From the NCBI RefSeq assembly GCF_014489595.1, contig NZ_CP060790.1, positions 4,464,001 through 4,528,000 of the forward strand: a stretch of 64,000 bases of DNA, written 5' to 3'. A program made the position numbers and the translations under genes. The notes beneath the pieces are model-generated. The model saw only the letters and a list, made by a program, of their open reading frames with translations, was not told the origin of the DNA and made no database searches. Positions 52,512-62,629 of the stretch are shown piece by piece; the stretch's first letter is position 1, and every line of letters begins with the position of its first letter. This DNA is from Paenacidovorax monticola. Its GTDB lineage: Bacteria; Pseudomonadota; Gammaproteobacteria; Burkholderiales; Burkholderiaceae_C.

Positions 52512-53423
52512 TCAGTGCTCTTCGGCGGGCGTGCCCGGCGCCGCGCGGGCCCGCAGGATCGTGGCCACGATGCCGCTCGCGACGATCAGCGCCATGCCGA
52601 CCCAGCCGATGAGCGGGATGTCGTCGCCAAACAGCAGCACGCTGTAGAGCCCGGCGAACACGATGCCCGAGTACTGCAGGTTGGCCACCACCAGCGTGCC
52701 GCGCTGCGTGCGCGCCGAGGCATAGGCGCGCGTGAGGCACAGTTGCCCGCCTGCCGCGAGGATGCCGATGGGCAGCAGCCACAGCGCGGGCCAGCCCGGC
52801 CAGGCGGACATGCCCGTCACGGTCATGGCCGCGCCCCCCGCGATGGCCGAGCCCATCGCGAAATAGAACACCGTGCGCGTCTCGGGCTCGCCCAGGCGCG
52901 ATAGCGCCACCACCTGCATGTAGGCGAAGGCGGCCGACAGTCCCGAGAGCAGACCCACGAGGCCCGCGAACATCTGGTTCGGGTCGATATTGGGGCGCAG
53001 CATCATCACCACGCCTGCGAAGCCCGCAAGCACGGTGAGCACCAGCGGTGCCTGCAGCGGCGGGCGCGGCGCCGTGGCGGCGGGGCGCCAGGCCAGCAGC
53101 GCGCCGCCCACGAGGAAGGCCGCGATCCACACGCTGCTCATGTAGTTCAGCGTCATGGCCGTGGCCAGCGGCAGGTGGCCGATCGCATAGAACCAGGCGC
53201 CCAGCGACACCACGCCGACCAGGCTGCGCCAGGCATGCATGCCAGGGTAGCGCGTGGCGAGTGTGACGCCCTGCGACCGCGCGAGCGCCCAGAGGATGGC
53301 CATGCCGATGAAACCGCGGTAGCAGACCAGTTCGGCCGCGTTGAAGTGGGCCGAGGCGATCTTGACGCACACGCCCATGCTGGCGAACAGGAACGAGGCC
53401 AGCACCATCCAGAGGGCTTGCAT
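52512..53423 (-). CDS. EamA/DMT-family inner-membrane transporter
   Basis: 303 residues with about ten membrane helices in two EamA repeats (MQALWMVLASFLFASMGVCV at the start and GLYSVLLFGDDIPLIGWVGM near the end). It is a drug/metabolite exporter family with amino acid, nucleobase or S-adenosylmethionine substrates; this one is unassigned. A terminator upstream separates it from the Rieske gene. Confidence 0.9.
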   Translation of the reverse strand: MQALWMVLASFLFASMGVCVKIASAHFNAAELVCYRGFIGMAILWALARSQGVTLATRYPGMHAWRSLVGVVSLGAWFYAIGHLPLATAMTLNYMSSVWIAAFLVGGALLAWRPAATAPRPPLQAPLVLTVLAGFAGVVMMLRPNIDPNQMFAGLVGLLSGLSAAFAYMQVVALSRLGEPETRTVFYFAMGSAIAGGAAMTVTGMSAWPGWPALWLLPIGILAAGGQLCLTRAYASARTQRGTLVVANLQYSGIVFAGLYSVLLFGDDIPLIGWVGMALIVASGIVATILRARAAPGTPAEEH

Positions 53424-53449
53424 GGGGGAGATGGGGGAAGTTGAAACGT

Positions 53450-53503
53450 AAAAAAGCCAACGGCGCCCGCATCGCGGGCGCCGTCAGCTATTGTAAAGAG
53501 AGC
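53450..53503 (-). terminator. Terminator of the Rieske gene and palindromic repeat copy 4
   Basis: Perfect 11-bp stem, ACGGCGCCCGC (53460-53470) and GCGGGCGCCGT (53474-53484), loop ATC. On the minus strand it is followed, after GGC, by six T residues (A run 53450-53455), typical of an intrinsic terminator. On the plus strand the stem leads into the 18-base AGCTAT-N10-AGC tail shared with the other repeat copies. Confidence 0.82.
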
Positions 53504-53522
53504 GGAGAAAACGCGCTGGCGT

Positions 53523-54662
53523 TCAGCGCGTGGGCACGGCGTCGCCCAGGCGCGCACGGTACCACTCATGGAAGTGCTGCATGCCGTCCTCCATGGGGCT
53601 CTGGTAGGGGCCGACCTCGTTGTCGCCGCGATCGAGCAGGGCCTTGCGCCCGGCGTCCATGCGCTCGGCGATCTCGTCGTCCTCGATGCAGGTCTCCATG
53701 TAGGCGGCCTTCTGGGCCTCGACGAACTCGCGCTCGAAGGCGGAGATTTCCTCGGGGTAGTAGAACTCCACCATGTTCAGCGTCTTGTTCACGCTGACGG
53801 GGTGCAGCGTGGACACGGTGAGCACGTGCGGGTACCACTCCACCATGATGTGGGGGTAGTAGGTGAGCCAGATGGCGCCGCGCTCGGGTATCCTGCCCTG
53901 GCGGTAGGCCAGCAGCACCTCGTGCCACTTCTTGTACACGTCGGAGCCGGGCTTGCCGAACGTGGAGGCCACGCCCACGGTCTGCACCGAGTATTCCTTC
54001 TGGAACTCCCAGCGCAGGTCGTCGCAGGTCACGAAGTTGCCCAGCCCTGGGTGGAACGGGCCCACGTGGTAGTCCTCCAGATAGACCTCGATGAAGGTCT
54101 TCCAGTTGTAGTTGCACTCGTGCAGCTCGACATGGTCGAGCACGTAGCCGTCGAAGGACAGGTCGGCGCGGGGGCCCATGCCGGCGAGGTCGGCCTCGAT
54201 GTCGCGGCCGTTGTCCTCGAAGAGCAGGCCGTTCCACTCGCGCAGCTTGTAGTTGTTGAGATTCAGGCAGGGATCGTGCGCGAAATGCGGGGCGCCCAGC
54301 AGCTCGCCGCTGGCGTTGTAGGTCCAGCGGTGCAGGGGGCATACGATGTTGCCGCCCGCGTGGCCCTTGCCCTGGCCCTGCAGCGAGCCGCGGCCCTTGA
54401 GCATCACGGCCTGGCGGTGGCGGCACACGTTGGAGATCAGTTCGACCTGGCCCGTAGCGTTGCGCACGAGCGCCCGGCCCTCGCCTTCCTGGGGCAGGGC
54501 GTAGTAGTCGCCGGCGTTGGGAACGCTGAGTTGGTGCCCCACGTAGCGGGGCCCGCGCTGGAAGATGGTCTCCAGCTCGCGCTGGAACAGCGCCTCGTCA
54601 AAATAGCTCGAAACTGGTAGTTGGCTTGCGGCCTGCTGCAGTTGAAGACTTAAATCAGACAT
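53523..54662 (-). CDS. Rieske non-heme iron oxygenase, alpha subunit family
   Basis: 379 residues. The Rieske [2Fe-2S] ligands are in NVCRHRQ and IVCPLHRWTY (C-x-H and C-x2-H). The mononuclear iron site is in the catalytic domain around FIEVYLEDYHVGPFHPGL (two His). The architecture is that of ring-hydroxylating or demethylating oxygenases, but it stands without ferredoxin or reductase genes, so the substrate is unknown. A hairpin with T-rich tail lies in the leader. Confidence 0.9.
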   Translation of the reverse strand: MSDLSLQLQQAASQLPVSSYFDEALFQRELETIFQRGPRYVGHQLSVPNAGDYYALPQEGEGRALVRNATGQVELISNVCRHRQAVMLKGRGSLQGQGKGHAGGNIVCPLHRWTYNASGELLGAPHFAHDPCLNLNNYKLREWNGLLFEDNGRDIEADLAGMGPRADLSFDGYVLDHVELHECNYNWKTFIEVYLEDYHVGPFHPGLGNFVTCDDLRWEFQKEYSVQTVGVASTFGKPGSDVYKKWHEVLLAYRQGRIPERGAIWLTYYPHIMVEWYPHVLTVSTLHPVSVNKTLNMVEFYYPEEISAFEREFVEAQKAAYMETCIEDDEIAERMDAGRKALLDRGDNEVGPYQSPMEDGMQHFHEWYRARLGDAVPTR

Positions 54663-54715
54663 GGGTGACCTGACCTAAAGACTCCCCACAGGGAGGGTGC
54701 GCGTGCGCACGGGTG

Positions 54716-54757
54716 AAAAAAGACAAAACCGGCCGGGACAGAAACACCCTGGGCCGG
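54716..54757 (-). promoter_or_regulatory. Terminator-like hairpin in the leader of the Rieske gene
   Basis: Arms CCGGCC (54729-54734) and GGCCGG (54752-54757). On the minus strand the stem is followed by TTTTGTCTTTTTT. No minus-strand gene lies upstream that would need a terminator, so it may be a premature terminator in the Rieske transcript leader. Inference from position only. Confidence 0.42.
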
Positions 54758-54921
54758 CTCGACGGGAATGGGATTATAGGCGGTGGGGTTATTCCCGTAT
54801 CCCCCATGCGTGTATTGGTCCGTCGTGCTTGCACAGGCCTTAGACATCGCTCCCGACGCCAAGGTGGCGGGAGCGCCTAAAATCGACCGTTTTCATCCGC
54901 GCCCTCCGTCGCACCACCTCC

Positions 54922-55164
54922 ATGCCCAAGGCCCCTGCCGCACCTCCTGCCCCCGCTGAACCCGCCAGCTACGAAGCCGCGCTGGAAGAGCTCGAGCAGT
55001 TGGTGGGCCGCATCGAGTCGGGCCAGCTGCCGCTGGACGAGATGCTGGCCGGCTACCAGCGCGCGGCCAGGCTGCTGGCTTTCTGCCGCGCCCGGCTCGA
55101 GGCCGTGCAGGACCAGATCAAGGTACTGGACGAAGGGGCGCTGCAGCCATGGACGCAAGAGTGA
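54922..55164 (+). CDS. xseB: Exodeoxyribonuclease VII small subunit
   Basis: 80 residues, with [20 protein letters not shown] and [20 protein letters not shown], the helical hairpin of XseB. It joins XseA in a single-strand exonuclease. Its end overlaps the start of ispA by 16 bases, the usual xseB-ispA-dxs order. Confidence 0.94.
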   Translation: MPKAPAAPPAPAEPASYEAALEELEQLVGRIESGQLPLDEMLAGYQRAARLLAFCRARLEAVQDQIKVLDEGALQPWTQE

Positions 55165-56090
55165 CCAGTTCCTTGACGAGTTCCGCTTCTGCCGCCACGG
55201 GCGGCGCGTTCGACTTGGCTGCCTGGAGCGGCCGCCATCTGGACCGCGTGGAGCAGGCCCTGTCGCGGTGGGTCCCGCTCGATGCGCCCGCCGGCCTGGG
55301 CGAGGCCATGCGCTATGCCGTGCTCGATGGCGGCAAGCGGCTGCGGCCGCTGCTGGTGCTGGCCGCGGGCGAGGCCGTTGGCGGCCAGGAGGAGCCGGCG
55401 TTGCGGGCCGCGTGCGCCGTGGAGCTGATCCACGCCTATTCCCTCGTGCACGACGACATGCCCTGCATGGACAACGACGTGCTGCGCCGGGGCAAGCCCA
55501 CGGTGCATGTGCAGTTTGGCGAGGCGCAGGCGCTGCTCGCGGGCGATGCGCTGCAGGCGCTGGCCTTCGAGCTGCTGGCGCCCGACGGCGACCAGGTTCC
55601 CGCCCACGTGCAGGCCACGCTGTGCCGGCTGCTCGCGCGTGCGGCCGGATCGAGCGGCATGGCCGGCGGCCAGGCCATCGACCTCGCCAGCGTGGGCCTG
55701 TCGCTGACCGAGGACCAGCTGCGCCAGATGCACCGCCTCAAGACCGGCGCGCTGCTGCAGGGCAGCGTGATGATGGGGGCGGCCTGCGGCCAGGCCGCTG
55801 CCACGGCGCTGGCAGCCCTCGAACGCTATGGGGCCGCGCTGGGCCTAGCATTCCAGGTGGTGGACGACATTCTCGATGTGACGGCCGACTCCGCCACGCT
55901 GGGCAAGACGGCCGGCAAGGACGCTGCGAGCGACAAGCCCACCTACGTTTCCCTGCTGGGCCTGTCGCGCGCGCGCGCTCATGCCGACGAGCTGCTGCAC
56001 GAGGCGCATGCCGCCCTGGCGGCGAGCGGGCTGCCCGACACCCGGGCGCTGGCCGCGCTGGCCGATATGGTGGTGAATCGCTCGCACTGA
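55149..56090 (+). CDS. ispA: Polyprenyl synthetase (farnesyl diphosphate synthase)
   Basis: 313 residues. Two Asp-rich motifs hold the magnesium-diphosphate: [11 protein letters not shown] (first) and [12 protein letters not shown] (second). [15 protein letters not shown] and GGQAIDLAS are conserved. It condenses dimethylallyl and isopentenyl diphosphates to farnesyl diphosphate. It is between xseB and dxs, and overlaps xseB. Confidence 0.94.
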   Translation: MDARVTSSLTSSASAATGGAFDLAAWSGRHLDRVEQALSRWVPLDAPAGLGEAMRYAVLDGGKRLRPLLVLAAGEAVGGQEEPALRAACAVELIHAYSLVHDDMPCMDNDVLRRGKPTVHVQFGEAQALLAGDALQALAFELLAPDGDQVPAHVQATLCRLLARAAGSSGMAGGQAIDLASVGLSLTEDQLRQMHRLKTGALLQGSVMMGAACGQAAATALAALERYGAALGLAFQVVDDILDVTADSATLGKTAGKDAASDKPTYVSLLGLSRARAHADELLHEAHAALAASGLPDTRALAALADMVVNRSH

Positions 56091-56156
56091 CCCGCCCATG
56101 CCGTAAACGCTGCCGGCCGCATACCCCGTGCCGGCCGCCATCCAAAAGAAGAGTCC

Positions 56157-58043
56157 ATGTCCACGACCCCCTATCCCCTGCTCACGAGCGTTGACGATCC
56201 GGCGGATCTGCGCCGCCTTTCGCGCGCCGAGCTCAAGCAGCTCGCCACCGAGCTGCGTGCCTTCGTGCTCGACAGCGTGTCCAAGACCGGCGGGCACCTG
56301 AGTTCGAACCTCGGGACCGTGGAGCTCACGGTGGCGCTGCACCATGTCTTCCACACACCCGAAGACCGGCTCGTGTGGGACGTGGGCCACCAGACCTATC
56401 CCCACAAGATCCTCACGGGCCGGCGCGAGCGCATGGCCACGCTGCGCCAGCTGGGCGGCCTCTCGGGCTTTCCGCAGCGCGCCGAGAGCGAATACGACAC
56501 CTTCGGCACGGCGCATTCGTCCACGAGCATCTCGGCGGCCCTCGGCATGGCGCTGGCCGCCAAGCAGCGCGGTGAGGAGCGCCACTGCGTGGCCATCATC
56601 GGCGACGGCGCGATGACGGCCGGCATGGCCTTCGAGGCGCTCAACAACGCGGGCGTGGCCGACGCGAACCTGCTGGTCATCCTCAATGACAACGACATGA
56701 GCATCAGCCCGCCCGTGGGCGCGCTCAACCGCTATCTGGCCCAGCTCATGAGCGGCCAGTTCTACGCCAAGGCCCGCGACGTGGGCAAGAGCGTGCTCAA
56801 GAACGCGCCGCCGCTGCTGGAGCTGGCCAAGCGCTTCGAGCAGCAGGCCAAGGGCATGGTGGTGCCGGCCACGCTGTTCGAGAAGTTCGGCTTCAACTAC
56901 ATCGGCCCCATCGACGGGCACGACCTCGACTCGCTCATCCCCACGCTCGAGAACATCAAGGGCCTGAAGGGGCCGCAGTTCCTGCACGTGGTCACCAAGA
57001 AGGGCCAGGGCTACAAGCTGGCCGAGGCGGATCCCGTGGCGTACCACGGCCCGGGCAAGTTCGATCCCGAGGTGGGCCTCACCAAGCCCGCCACCCCTCC
57101 GAAGCAGACCTTCACACAGGTCTTCGGCCAGTGGCTGTGCGACATGGCCGCACGCGACATGCGCCTCGTGGGCATCACGCCCGCCATGCGCGAGGGCTCT
57201 GGCATGGTCGAGTTCCACCAGCGCTTCCCCGATCGCTATTACGACGTGGGCATTGCCGAGCAGCATGCCGTCACCTTCGCGGGCGGCATGGCCTGCGAGG
57301 GGGTGAAGCCCGTGGTGGCGATCTACTCCACCTTCCTGCAGCGTGCCTACGACCAATTGATCCACGATGTGGCGCTGCAGAACCTGCCCGTGGTGTTCGC
57401 GCTCGACCGTGCGGGCCTCGTGGGCGCGGACGGCGCCACCCATGCGGGTGCCTACGACATCGCCTTCGTCCGCTGCATTCCGAACATGAGCCTGGCCTGC
57501 CCGGCCGACGAGCGCGAGTGCCGCCAGCTGCTGAGCACGGCCTACGAGCAGAACCACCCGGTGGCCGTGCGCTACCCGCGTGGCAGCGGCGCGGGCGTGG
57601 CGCCGCTGGCAGACCTGGATGGCCTGCCGTTCGGCAAGGGCGAGATCCGGCGCCAGCGCAAGGGTGCAGCCGGCAACGGGCCGCGCATCGCGATCCTGGC
57701 GTTCGGCACGCTGCTGTACCCGGCGCTGGCGGCTGGCGAGGCGCTGGACGCCACGGTGGCCAACATGCGTTGGGTCAAGCCGCTCGATACCGCGCTGCTG
57801 CTCGAAATCGCGGCCAGCCACGATGCGCTGGTGACCGTGGAGGAAGGCTCCGTCATGGGCGGTGCGGGCAGCGCCGTGTGCGAGGCGCTCAATGCCGCGG
57901 GCCTGGCTCTGCCCGTGCTGCAGCTGGGCCTGCCCGACGCGTTCATCGAGCATGGCGATCCCGCCAAGCTGCTGGCGCTGCAGGGGCTCGACGCCGCAGG
58001 CATCCAGCGCGCGATCACGCAGCGCTTCATCGCCGCAAGCTGA
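56157..58043 (+). CDS. dxs: 1-deoxy-D-xylulose-5-phosphate synthase
   Basis: 628 residues, uninterrupted. The first enzyme of the MEP isoprenoid pathway joins pyruvate and glyceraldehyde-3-phosphate with thiamine diphosphate. Motifs: [17 protein letters not shown], thiamine site [20 protein letters not shown], and [16 protein letters not shown]. It lies 66 bases after ispA, in the same isoprenoid unit. Confidence 0.96.
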   Translation: MSTTPYPLLTSVDDPADLRRLSRAELKQLATELRAFVLDSVSKTGGHLSSNLGTVELTVALHHVFHTPEDRLVWDVGHQTYPHKILTGRRERMATLRQLGGLSGFPQRAESEYDTFGTAHSSTSISAALGMALAAKQRGEERHCVAIIGDGAMTAGMAFEALNNAGVADANLLVILNDNDMSISPPVGALNRYLAQLMSGQFYAKARDVGKSVLKNAPPLLELAKRFEQQAKGMVVPATLFEKFGFNYIGPIDGHDLDSLIPTLENIKGLKGPQFLHVVTKKGQGYKLAEADPVAYHGPGKFDPEVGLTKPATPPKQTFTQVFGQWLCDMAARDMRLVGITPAMREGSGMVEFHQRFPDRYYDVGIAEQHAVTFAGGMACEGVKPVVAIYSTFLQRAYDQLIHDVALQNLPVVFALDRAGLVGADGATHAGAYDIAFVRCIPNMSLACPADERECRQLLSTAYEQNHPVAVRYPRGSGAGVAPLADLDGLPFGKGEIRRQRKGAAGNGPRIAILAFGTLLYPALAAGEALDATVANMRWVKPLDTALLLEIAASHDALVTVEEGSVMGGAGSAVCEALNAAGLALPVLQLGLPDAFIEHGDPAKLLALQGLDAAGIQRAITQRFIAAS

Positions 58044-58175
58044 TCCGGGCCTGCCCGGCTGCGGGTACTACGGTAGGCCAGGGAAGGCCTCCGCTCCTAC
58101 AATTGCAACCAGCGGTTTCGGCCGCGCAGTTGTCCAAGGTGGCGCGAAGACCATCCATTCCGGAGACCCTTCCCC

Positions 58176-59258
58176 ATGGATCGTCGTTTCATCCTCAGGC
58201 ATGCCGGCATCGCCGGCGTGCTCGCCACCGGCGCCGCGCCCGCCGTGCATGCGCAGCCCGTGGTGCGTTGGCGCCTCGTGTCCAGCTTCCCCAAGTCGCT
58301 CGACACGATCTATGGCGCGGGGGAGGTGTTCGCGCAGGCCGTGCGGGCCATGTCCAATGGCCGCTTCGACATCCAGGTCCACGCGGGCGGCGAGCTGCTG
58401 CCGGCCTTCGGGGTGCTCGATGCCGTGCAGACTGGTGCCATGGAGGTGGCGCACACGGCACCCTACTACTTTTACGCCAAGCACCCGGCGTTCGCGCTCG
58501 GCTCGGCCATTCCCTTCGGCTTCAACGCGCGCCAGATGAGCGCCTGGATGCTGCATGGCAATGGTCGCAAGCTCATGAACGAGTTTTACGCGGGCTACAA
58601 CATCGTGAGCTTCGCGGGCGGCAACACGGGCACGCAGATGGGGGGCTGGTACCTCAAGGAGCTGCGCACGCTGGCTGATTTCAAGGGCCTGAAGATGCGT
58701 CTGGGCGGCGGCCTGGCGGGCGAGGTGATGTCCCGCCTCGGCGTGGTGCCGGTGGACCTGCCGGGCGGCGAGACCTACCAGGCCCTGCGCAACGGCACCA
58801 TCGACGCGGCGGAGTGGATCGGGCCGCACGACGACCAGAAGCTCGGCCTGCACAAGGCTGCTTCCTATTACTACTATCCTGGTTGGTGGGAGGGAGGGCC
58901 CGAGATGGACTTCTACATCCACCGCAAGGCCTTCGACGCGCTGTCGGCCGAGCACAAGGCCATCGTGCAGGGGGCGGCTGCCATCGCGCATGCCGACATG
59001 CTGGGCAAGTACGACGCGCGCAACCCCACGGCGCTCAAGCAGCTCGTGGCAGCCAAGACCCGCGTGCAGCCGTTCTCGCAGACCGTGATGGACGCGGCCT
59101 TCCGTGCCTCGCTGGAGGTGTTCGCGGACAACGACGCGCGCAGCCCCGAATGGAAGAAGATCTACGCCGACATGCGCAACTTCCAGCGCGACCAGATCCT
59201 GTGGTTCCGTTTCGCCGAGTCGCGCTACGACACCTACCTCTCGGCGCAGAAGATCTGA
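58176..59258 (+). CDS. TRAP transporter periplasmic receptor DctP (first of two)
   Basis: 360 residues. A twin-arginine-like signal (MDRRFILRHAGIAGVLATGA) is followed by the DctP fold with VVRWRLVSSFPKSLDTIYGA and NGTIDAAEWIGPHDDQKLGL. Receptors of this branch are annotated as mannitol/chloroaromatic-type and bind carboxylates. A close paralogue follows after 182 bases. The matching permease genes lie beyond it on the opposite strand. Confidence 0.9.
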   Translation: MDRRFILRHAGIAGVLATGAAPAVHAQPVVRWRLVSSFPKSLDTIYGAGEVFAQAVRAMSNGRFDIQVHAGGELLPAFGVLDAVQTGAMEVAHTAPYYFYAKHPAFALGSAIPFGFNARQMSAWMLHGNGRKLMNEFYAGYNIVSFAGGNTGTQMGGWYLKELRTLADFKGLKMRLGGGLAGEVMSRLGVVPVDLPGGETYQALRNGTIDAAEWIGPHDDQKLGLHKAASYYYYPGWWEGGPEMDFYIHRKAFDALSAEHKAIVQGAAAIAHADMLGKYDARNPTALKQLVAAKTRVQPFSQTVMDAAFRASLEVFADNDARSPEWKKIYADMRNFQRDQILWFRFAESRYDTYLSAQKI

Positions 59259-59440
59259 GCGCACCGCGCGCCCCAATGCTTGCAGAAGCCTGAATCCCCA
59301 GGGCCGCGCGGCCGGCTTCGCGGGAAAACCCGTAAGAGGGGGGCGGGGTCTGTTCCTAAAATCGTTTTGGCTCAAAAAGTCCTTGGACAAGGGCGTCTCG
59401 CGCCCCTGCCAGGTTTTGCAATCAATAAGGAGATCACTTC

Positions 59441-60520
59441 ATGGACCGTCGTTCCATCCTCAAGCATGCTGGCATCGCCGGTGTGCTCGCCGCAGGGGCC
59501 GCCCCTGCCGTGCACGCGCAGGCCACCATCCGCTGGCGCCTGGCTTCCAGCTTCCCCAAGTCGCTGGACACCATCTATGGCACGGCCGAAGTCTTTTCCA
59601 AGAAGGTCAGCGAGGCCACGGGCGGCAAGTTCCAGATCTCGGTGCATGCCGGCGGCGAACTGATGCCCGCTTTCGGTGTGGTGGACGGCGTGCAGAGCGC
59701 GGCCGTGGAAATGGCGCACACCGCGCCCTACTACTTCTACGGCAAGGACCCGACCTTCTGCCTGGGCTGCGCCGTGCCCTTCGGCCTGAACTCCCGCCAG
59801 ATGTCTGCCTGGATGTACGAAGGCAACGGCCTCAAGCTGATGCGCGAGTTCTATGCCGGCTACAACATCATCAACCTGCCCGGCGGCAACACGGGCGCGC
59901 AGATGGGCGGCTGGTTCCGCAAGGAAATCAAGTCGGTCGCCGACCTCAAGGGCCTGAAGTTCCGTACCAACCCCTTCGCGGGCAAGGTGCTGGAGCCCTT
60001 CGGTGTGATTCCCCAGTCCATCCCCGGCGCTGATCTGTACCCCGCGCTGGAAAAGGGCACGATCGACGCTCTGGAGTGGGTGGGCCCTTATGACGACCAG
60101 AAGCTCGGCTTCAACAAGGTCGCTCCGTTCTACTACTACCCCGGCTGGTGGGAAGGCGGCCCGCAGCTCGACTTCTACATCAACAACAAGGCCTGGGAGG
60201 CGCTGCCTGCCGAGTACAAGTCCATCGTGGAAGCTGCCGCGTCGCATGCGCACATCACCATGCAGGCCAAGTACGACGTCAAGAACCCCACCGCGCTCAA
60301 GCAGATGGTGGGCACGGGCACCAAGCTGCGTCCGTTCAGCAACGAGATCATGGCCGCGGCTTTCAAGTCGGCCCAGCAGATCTACTCCGACCTGAACAAC
60401 AGCAACCCGGCCTGGAAGAAGATCTACCCCGACTATTCCAAGTTCCTGGCTGAGCAGAACTCCTGGTTCCGCTTCAGCGAAGGGCTGTTCGACCGCTTCA
60501 TGCAACAGCAGAAGCTGTAA
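59441..60520 (+). CDS. TRAP transporter periplasmic receptor DctP (second of two)
   Basis: 359 residues. Signal MDRRSILKHAGIAGVLAAGA with an RR motif, then TIRWRLASSFPKSLDTIYGT and LEWVGPYDDQKLGFNKVAPF. It is clearly homologous to the gene at 58176 along its whole length, so the pair arose by tandem duplication. GGAG eight bases before the ATG. It ends at a strong terminator shared with the convergent permease operon. Confidence 0.92.
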   Translation: MDRRSILKHAGIAGVLAAGAAPAVHAQATIRWRLASSFPKSLDTIYGTAEVFSKKVSEATGGKFQISVHAGGELMPAFGVVDGVQSAAVEMAHTAPYYFYGKDPTFCLGCAVPFGLNSRQMSAWMYEGNGLKLMREFYAGYNIINLPGGNTGAQMGGWFRKEIKSVADLKGLKFRTNPFAGKVLEPFGVIPQSIPGADLYPALEKGTIDALEWVGPYDDQKLGFNKVAPFYYYPGWWEGGPQLDFYINNKAWEALPAEYKSIVEAAASHAHITMQAKYDVKNPTALKQMVGTGTKLRPFSNEIMAAAFKSAQQIYSDLNNSNPAWKKIYPDYSKFLAEQNSWFRFSEGLFDRFMQQQKL

Positions 60521-60540
60521 GACGGGCAGCACAAACAAAA

Positions 60541-60572
60541 GCCCCGCCGGAGAAATCCGGCGGGGCTTTTTT
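60541..60572. terminator. Strong bidirectional terminator
   Basis: Perfect 10-bp stem GCCCCGCCGG / CCGGCGGGGC with loop AGAAAT, then six T residues on the plus strand. The minus strand runs into TTTTG, so it can serve both converging units. Confidence 0.93.
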
Positions 60573-60594
60573 CTTTGCGGTGCGTGGCGGGGGG

Positions 60595-61059
60595 CTACGG
60601 GGTTTTCGAGCTCTGCTGGCGCACGACCGATTCGCCGAATGCAACCAGCAAGGCGGGGTCGGACGAATGGATCCAGGTGAGGCTGCCATTGCGCCGGCGC
60701 ACGAGCATGCGGGGCGAGACGATGAACCGCAGCCAGGGCCAGTGCACGATCTTGAAGGTGGCGACCTCGTGGGCCTTCACATGTTTGTCCCAGAGCCAGG
60801 TCTGCACCAGTTCGCCGTTGGCGTAGCGGGTGCGGCTGAACACCATCCACCAGCCCACCCAGACGATGAGCACGGTCGCGAGGGCGAAGGTGGACAGGCT
60901 GGTGAAGTTCCACTGCGCGCCGCGCAGGGTGGGCAGCGACCACAGCGCGAAGGCCGCCAGCGCCGCCACGATCACGACCGCCAGCGCACGCACGAGTGGC
61001 GGGTAGGCGGCGCTGTCGCTGGGGGCGGGCTGTGCGGCGTGATCTCCGGCTGGGGTCAT
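60595..61059 (-). CDS. Membrane protein of unknown function coupled to the TRAP permease
   Basis: 154 residues. Two membrane helices (ALAVVIVAALAAFALWSLPT and LSTFALATVLIVWVGWWMVF) are followed by a basic, beta-looking C-terminal half (KAHEVATFKIVHWPWLRFIV). This plan resembles small bacterial PH-like membrane proteins. Its start overlaps the repaired dctM stop (ATGA), indicating coupled translation. It is not a known TRAP component. Confidence 0.75.
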   Translation of the reverse strand: MTPAGDHAAQPAPSDSAAYPPLVRALAVVIVAALAAFALWSLPTLRGAQWNFTSLSTFALATVLIVWVGWWMVFSRTRYANGELVQTWLWDKHVKAHEVATFKIVHWPWLRFIVSPRMLVRRRNGSLTWIHSSDPALLVAFGESVVRQQSSKTP

Positions 61060-62587
61060 TGGGGCTGGAGGCGCTGGGTTCCGCCGCCGGGGCGCTACCG
61101 CCGGGCTGCTCTGCCCCCGGCGCGTTGCCGAAGGGGTTGTCCAGGTCGATGTTGCCTTCTCCCTGCATGGTCTCGGCAGGCGCTTCCAGCTGCACCTTGT
61201 CCAGATCCACCTGGACTTCCTTGTCGAGGAAGACGGTCACGGTCTGCGGGAAGAAGATCACGATGGCCACCAGGATCAGCTGCATCACCACCCAGGGGAT
61301 GGAGCCCATGTAGATGTCGCTGGACTTGACGGGGCGGTCGATACGCTTTTCCTTGAACAGCGTGTCGGAGATGCCGCGCAGGTAGAACAGCGCGAAGCCG
61401 AACGGCGGATGCATGAACGAGGTCTGCATGTTCACGCACAGCAGCACGCCGAACCACACAAGGTCGATGCCCAGCTTGTGGGCCACGGGGCCCAGCAGCG
61501 GCAGGATGATGAAGGCGATCTCGAAGAAGTCGAGGAAGAACGCCAGGAAGAAGATGAAGATGTTCACCACGATCAGGAAGCCGATCTGGCCGCCCGGCAG
61601 GTCGCTGAGCATGTGCTCGATCCAGACGGCGCCGTCAACGCCCTGGAACACCAGCGAGAACACGCGCGAGCCGATCAGGATGAACACCACCATGGCCGTG
61701 AGGCGCATCGTGCCGTCCATGGCTTCCTTGAGCAGGGCCCAGTTCAGGCGCTTGTGGATGGCGGCGAGGATCAGCGAGCCCACGGCGCCCATGGCGCCGG
61801 CTTCCGTCGGCGTGGCGATGGCGTGGTCCATGAAGGGCAGGCCACCCATGGAGCCCAGCACCGCGAAGATCAGGATGGCCGAGGGGATGATGCCGCGCAG
61901 GCACTTGCCCCACAGCGCCCAGCCGTGCAGCGTGCGCGCCGTCTTGGGCAGGCCGGGCACGTACTCGGGGCGGATGCGGCCCAGGATGAAGGTGTAGAGC
62001 GCGAAGATCAGCACCTGCAGGATGGCGGGGCCCCAGGCGCCCTTGTACATGTCGCCCACCGAGCGGCCGAGCTGGTCGGCCATGACGATCAGCACCAGGG
62101 ACGGCGGCACCAGCTGCGTGATGGTGCCCGACGCGGCCAGCACGCCCGTGGAGTAGCGCATGTTGTAGCCGTAGCGCATCATCACGGGCAGCGAGATCAT
62201 GGCCATGGCGATCACCTGGCCGGCCACGGTGCCGGTGATGGCGCCGAGGATGAAACCCACGATGATGACCGAATAGCCCAGGCCGCCGCGCACGGGGCCG
62301 AAGAGCTGGCCCATGGAGTCGAGCATGTCCTCCGCGAGGCCGCACTTCTCCAGCACGGCGCCCATCAGCGTGAAGAACGGAATGGCCAGCAGCAGGTCAT
62401 TCGAGAGGATGCCGAACATGTTGATCGGCAGGTTGGACATGAAGTTGGCGGGGAACCAACCCATCTCGATGGCGAAGAAGCCGCTGAACAGGCCAAGGGC
62501 CGCGAGTGAAAACGCGACCGGGAAGCCGATCAGCATGATCACGATCAGCCCCGTGAACATGATCGGGGCGAAGTTTTCCATGTGCAT
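61056..62587 (-). CDS. TRAP transporter large permease DctM, frame broken near the end
   Basis: 510 residues when repaired, with about twelve membrane helices, including PINMFGILSNDLLLAIPFFT and GMALISL-type TRAP segments. One base is missing in the G run 61089-61092, after which the ending GGGTQRLQPQ and a TGA overlapping the next start appear. The long C-terminal tail is usual for the mannitol/chloroaromatic-type branch. It imports carboxylates with the small subunit DctQ and a DctP receptor; the receptor genes are convergent here. ATG 62587 or 62581 starts it. Confidence 0.89.
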
Positions 62588-62629
62588 TCTGGTGTCGTCC
62601 TGGAGAAGTCGGAGAGGGCAGGGCCGGGC

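Noticed and set aside
54650..54862. 70-codon minus-strand ORF before the Rieske gene
   Set aside because: It spans the hairpin and overlaps the Rieske start, shows no family-like features, and is better seen as leader DNA.
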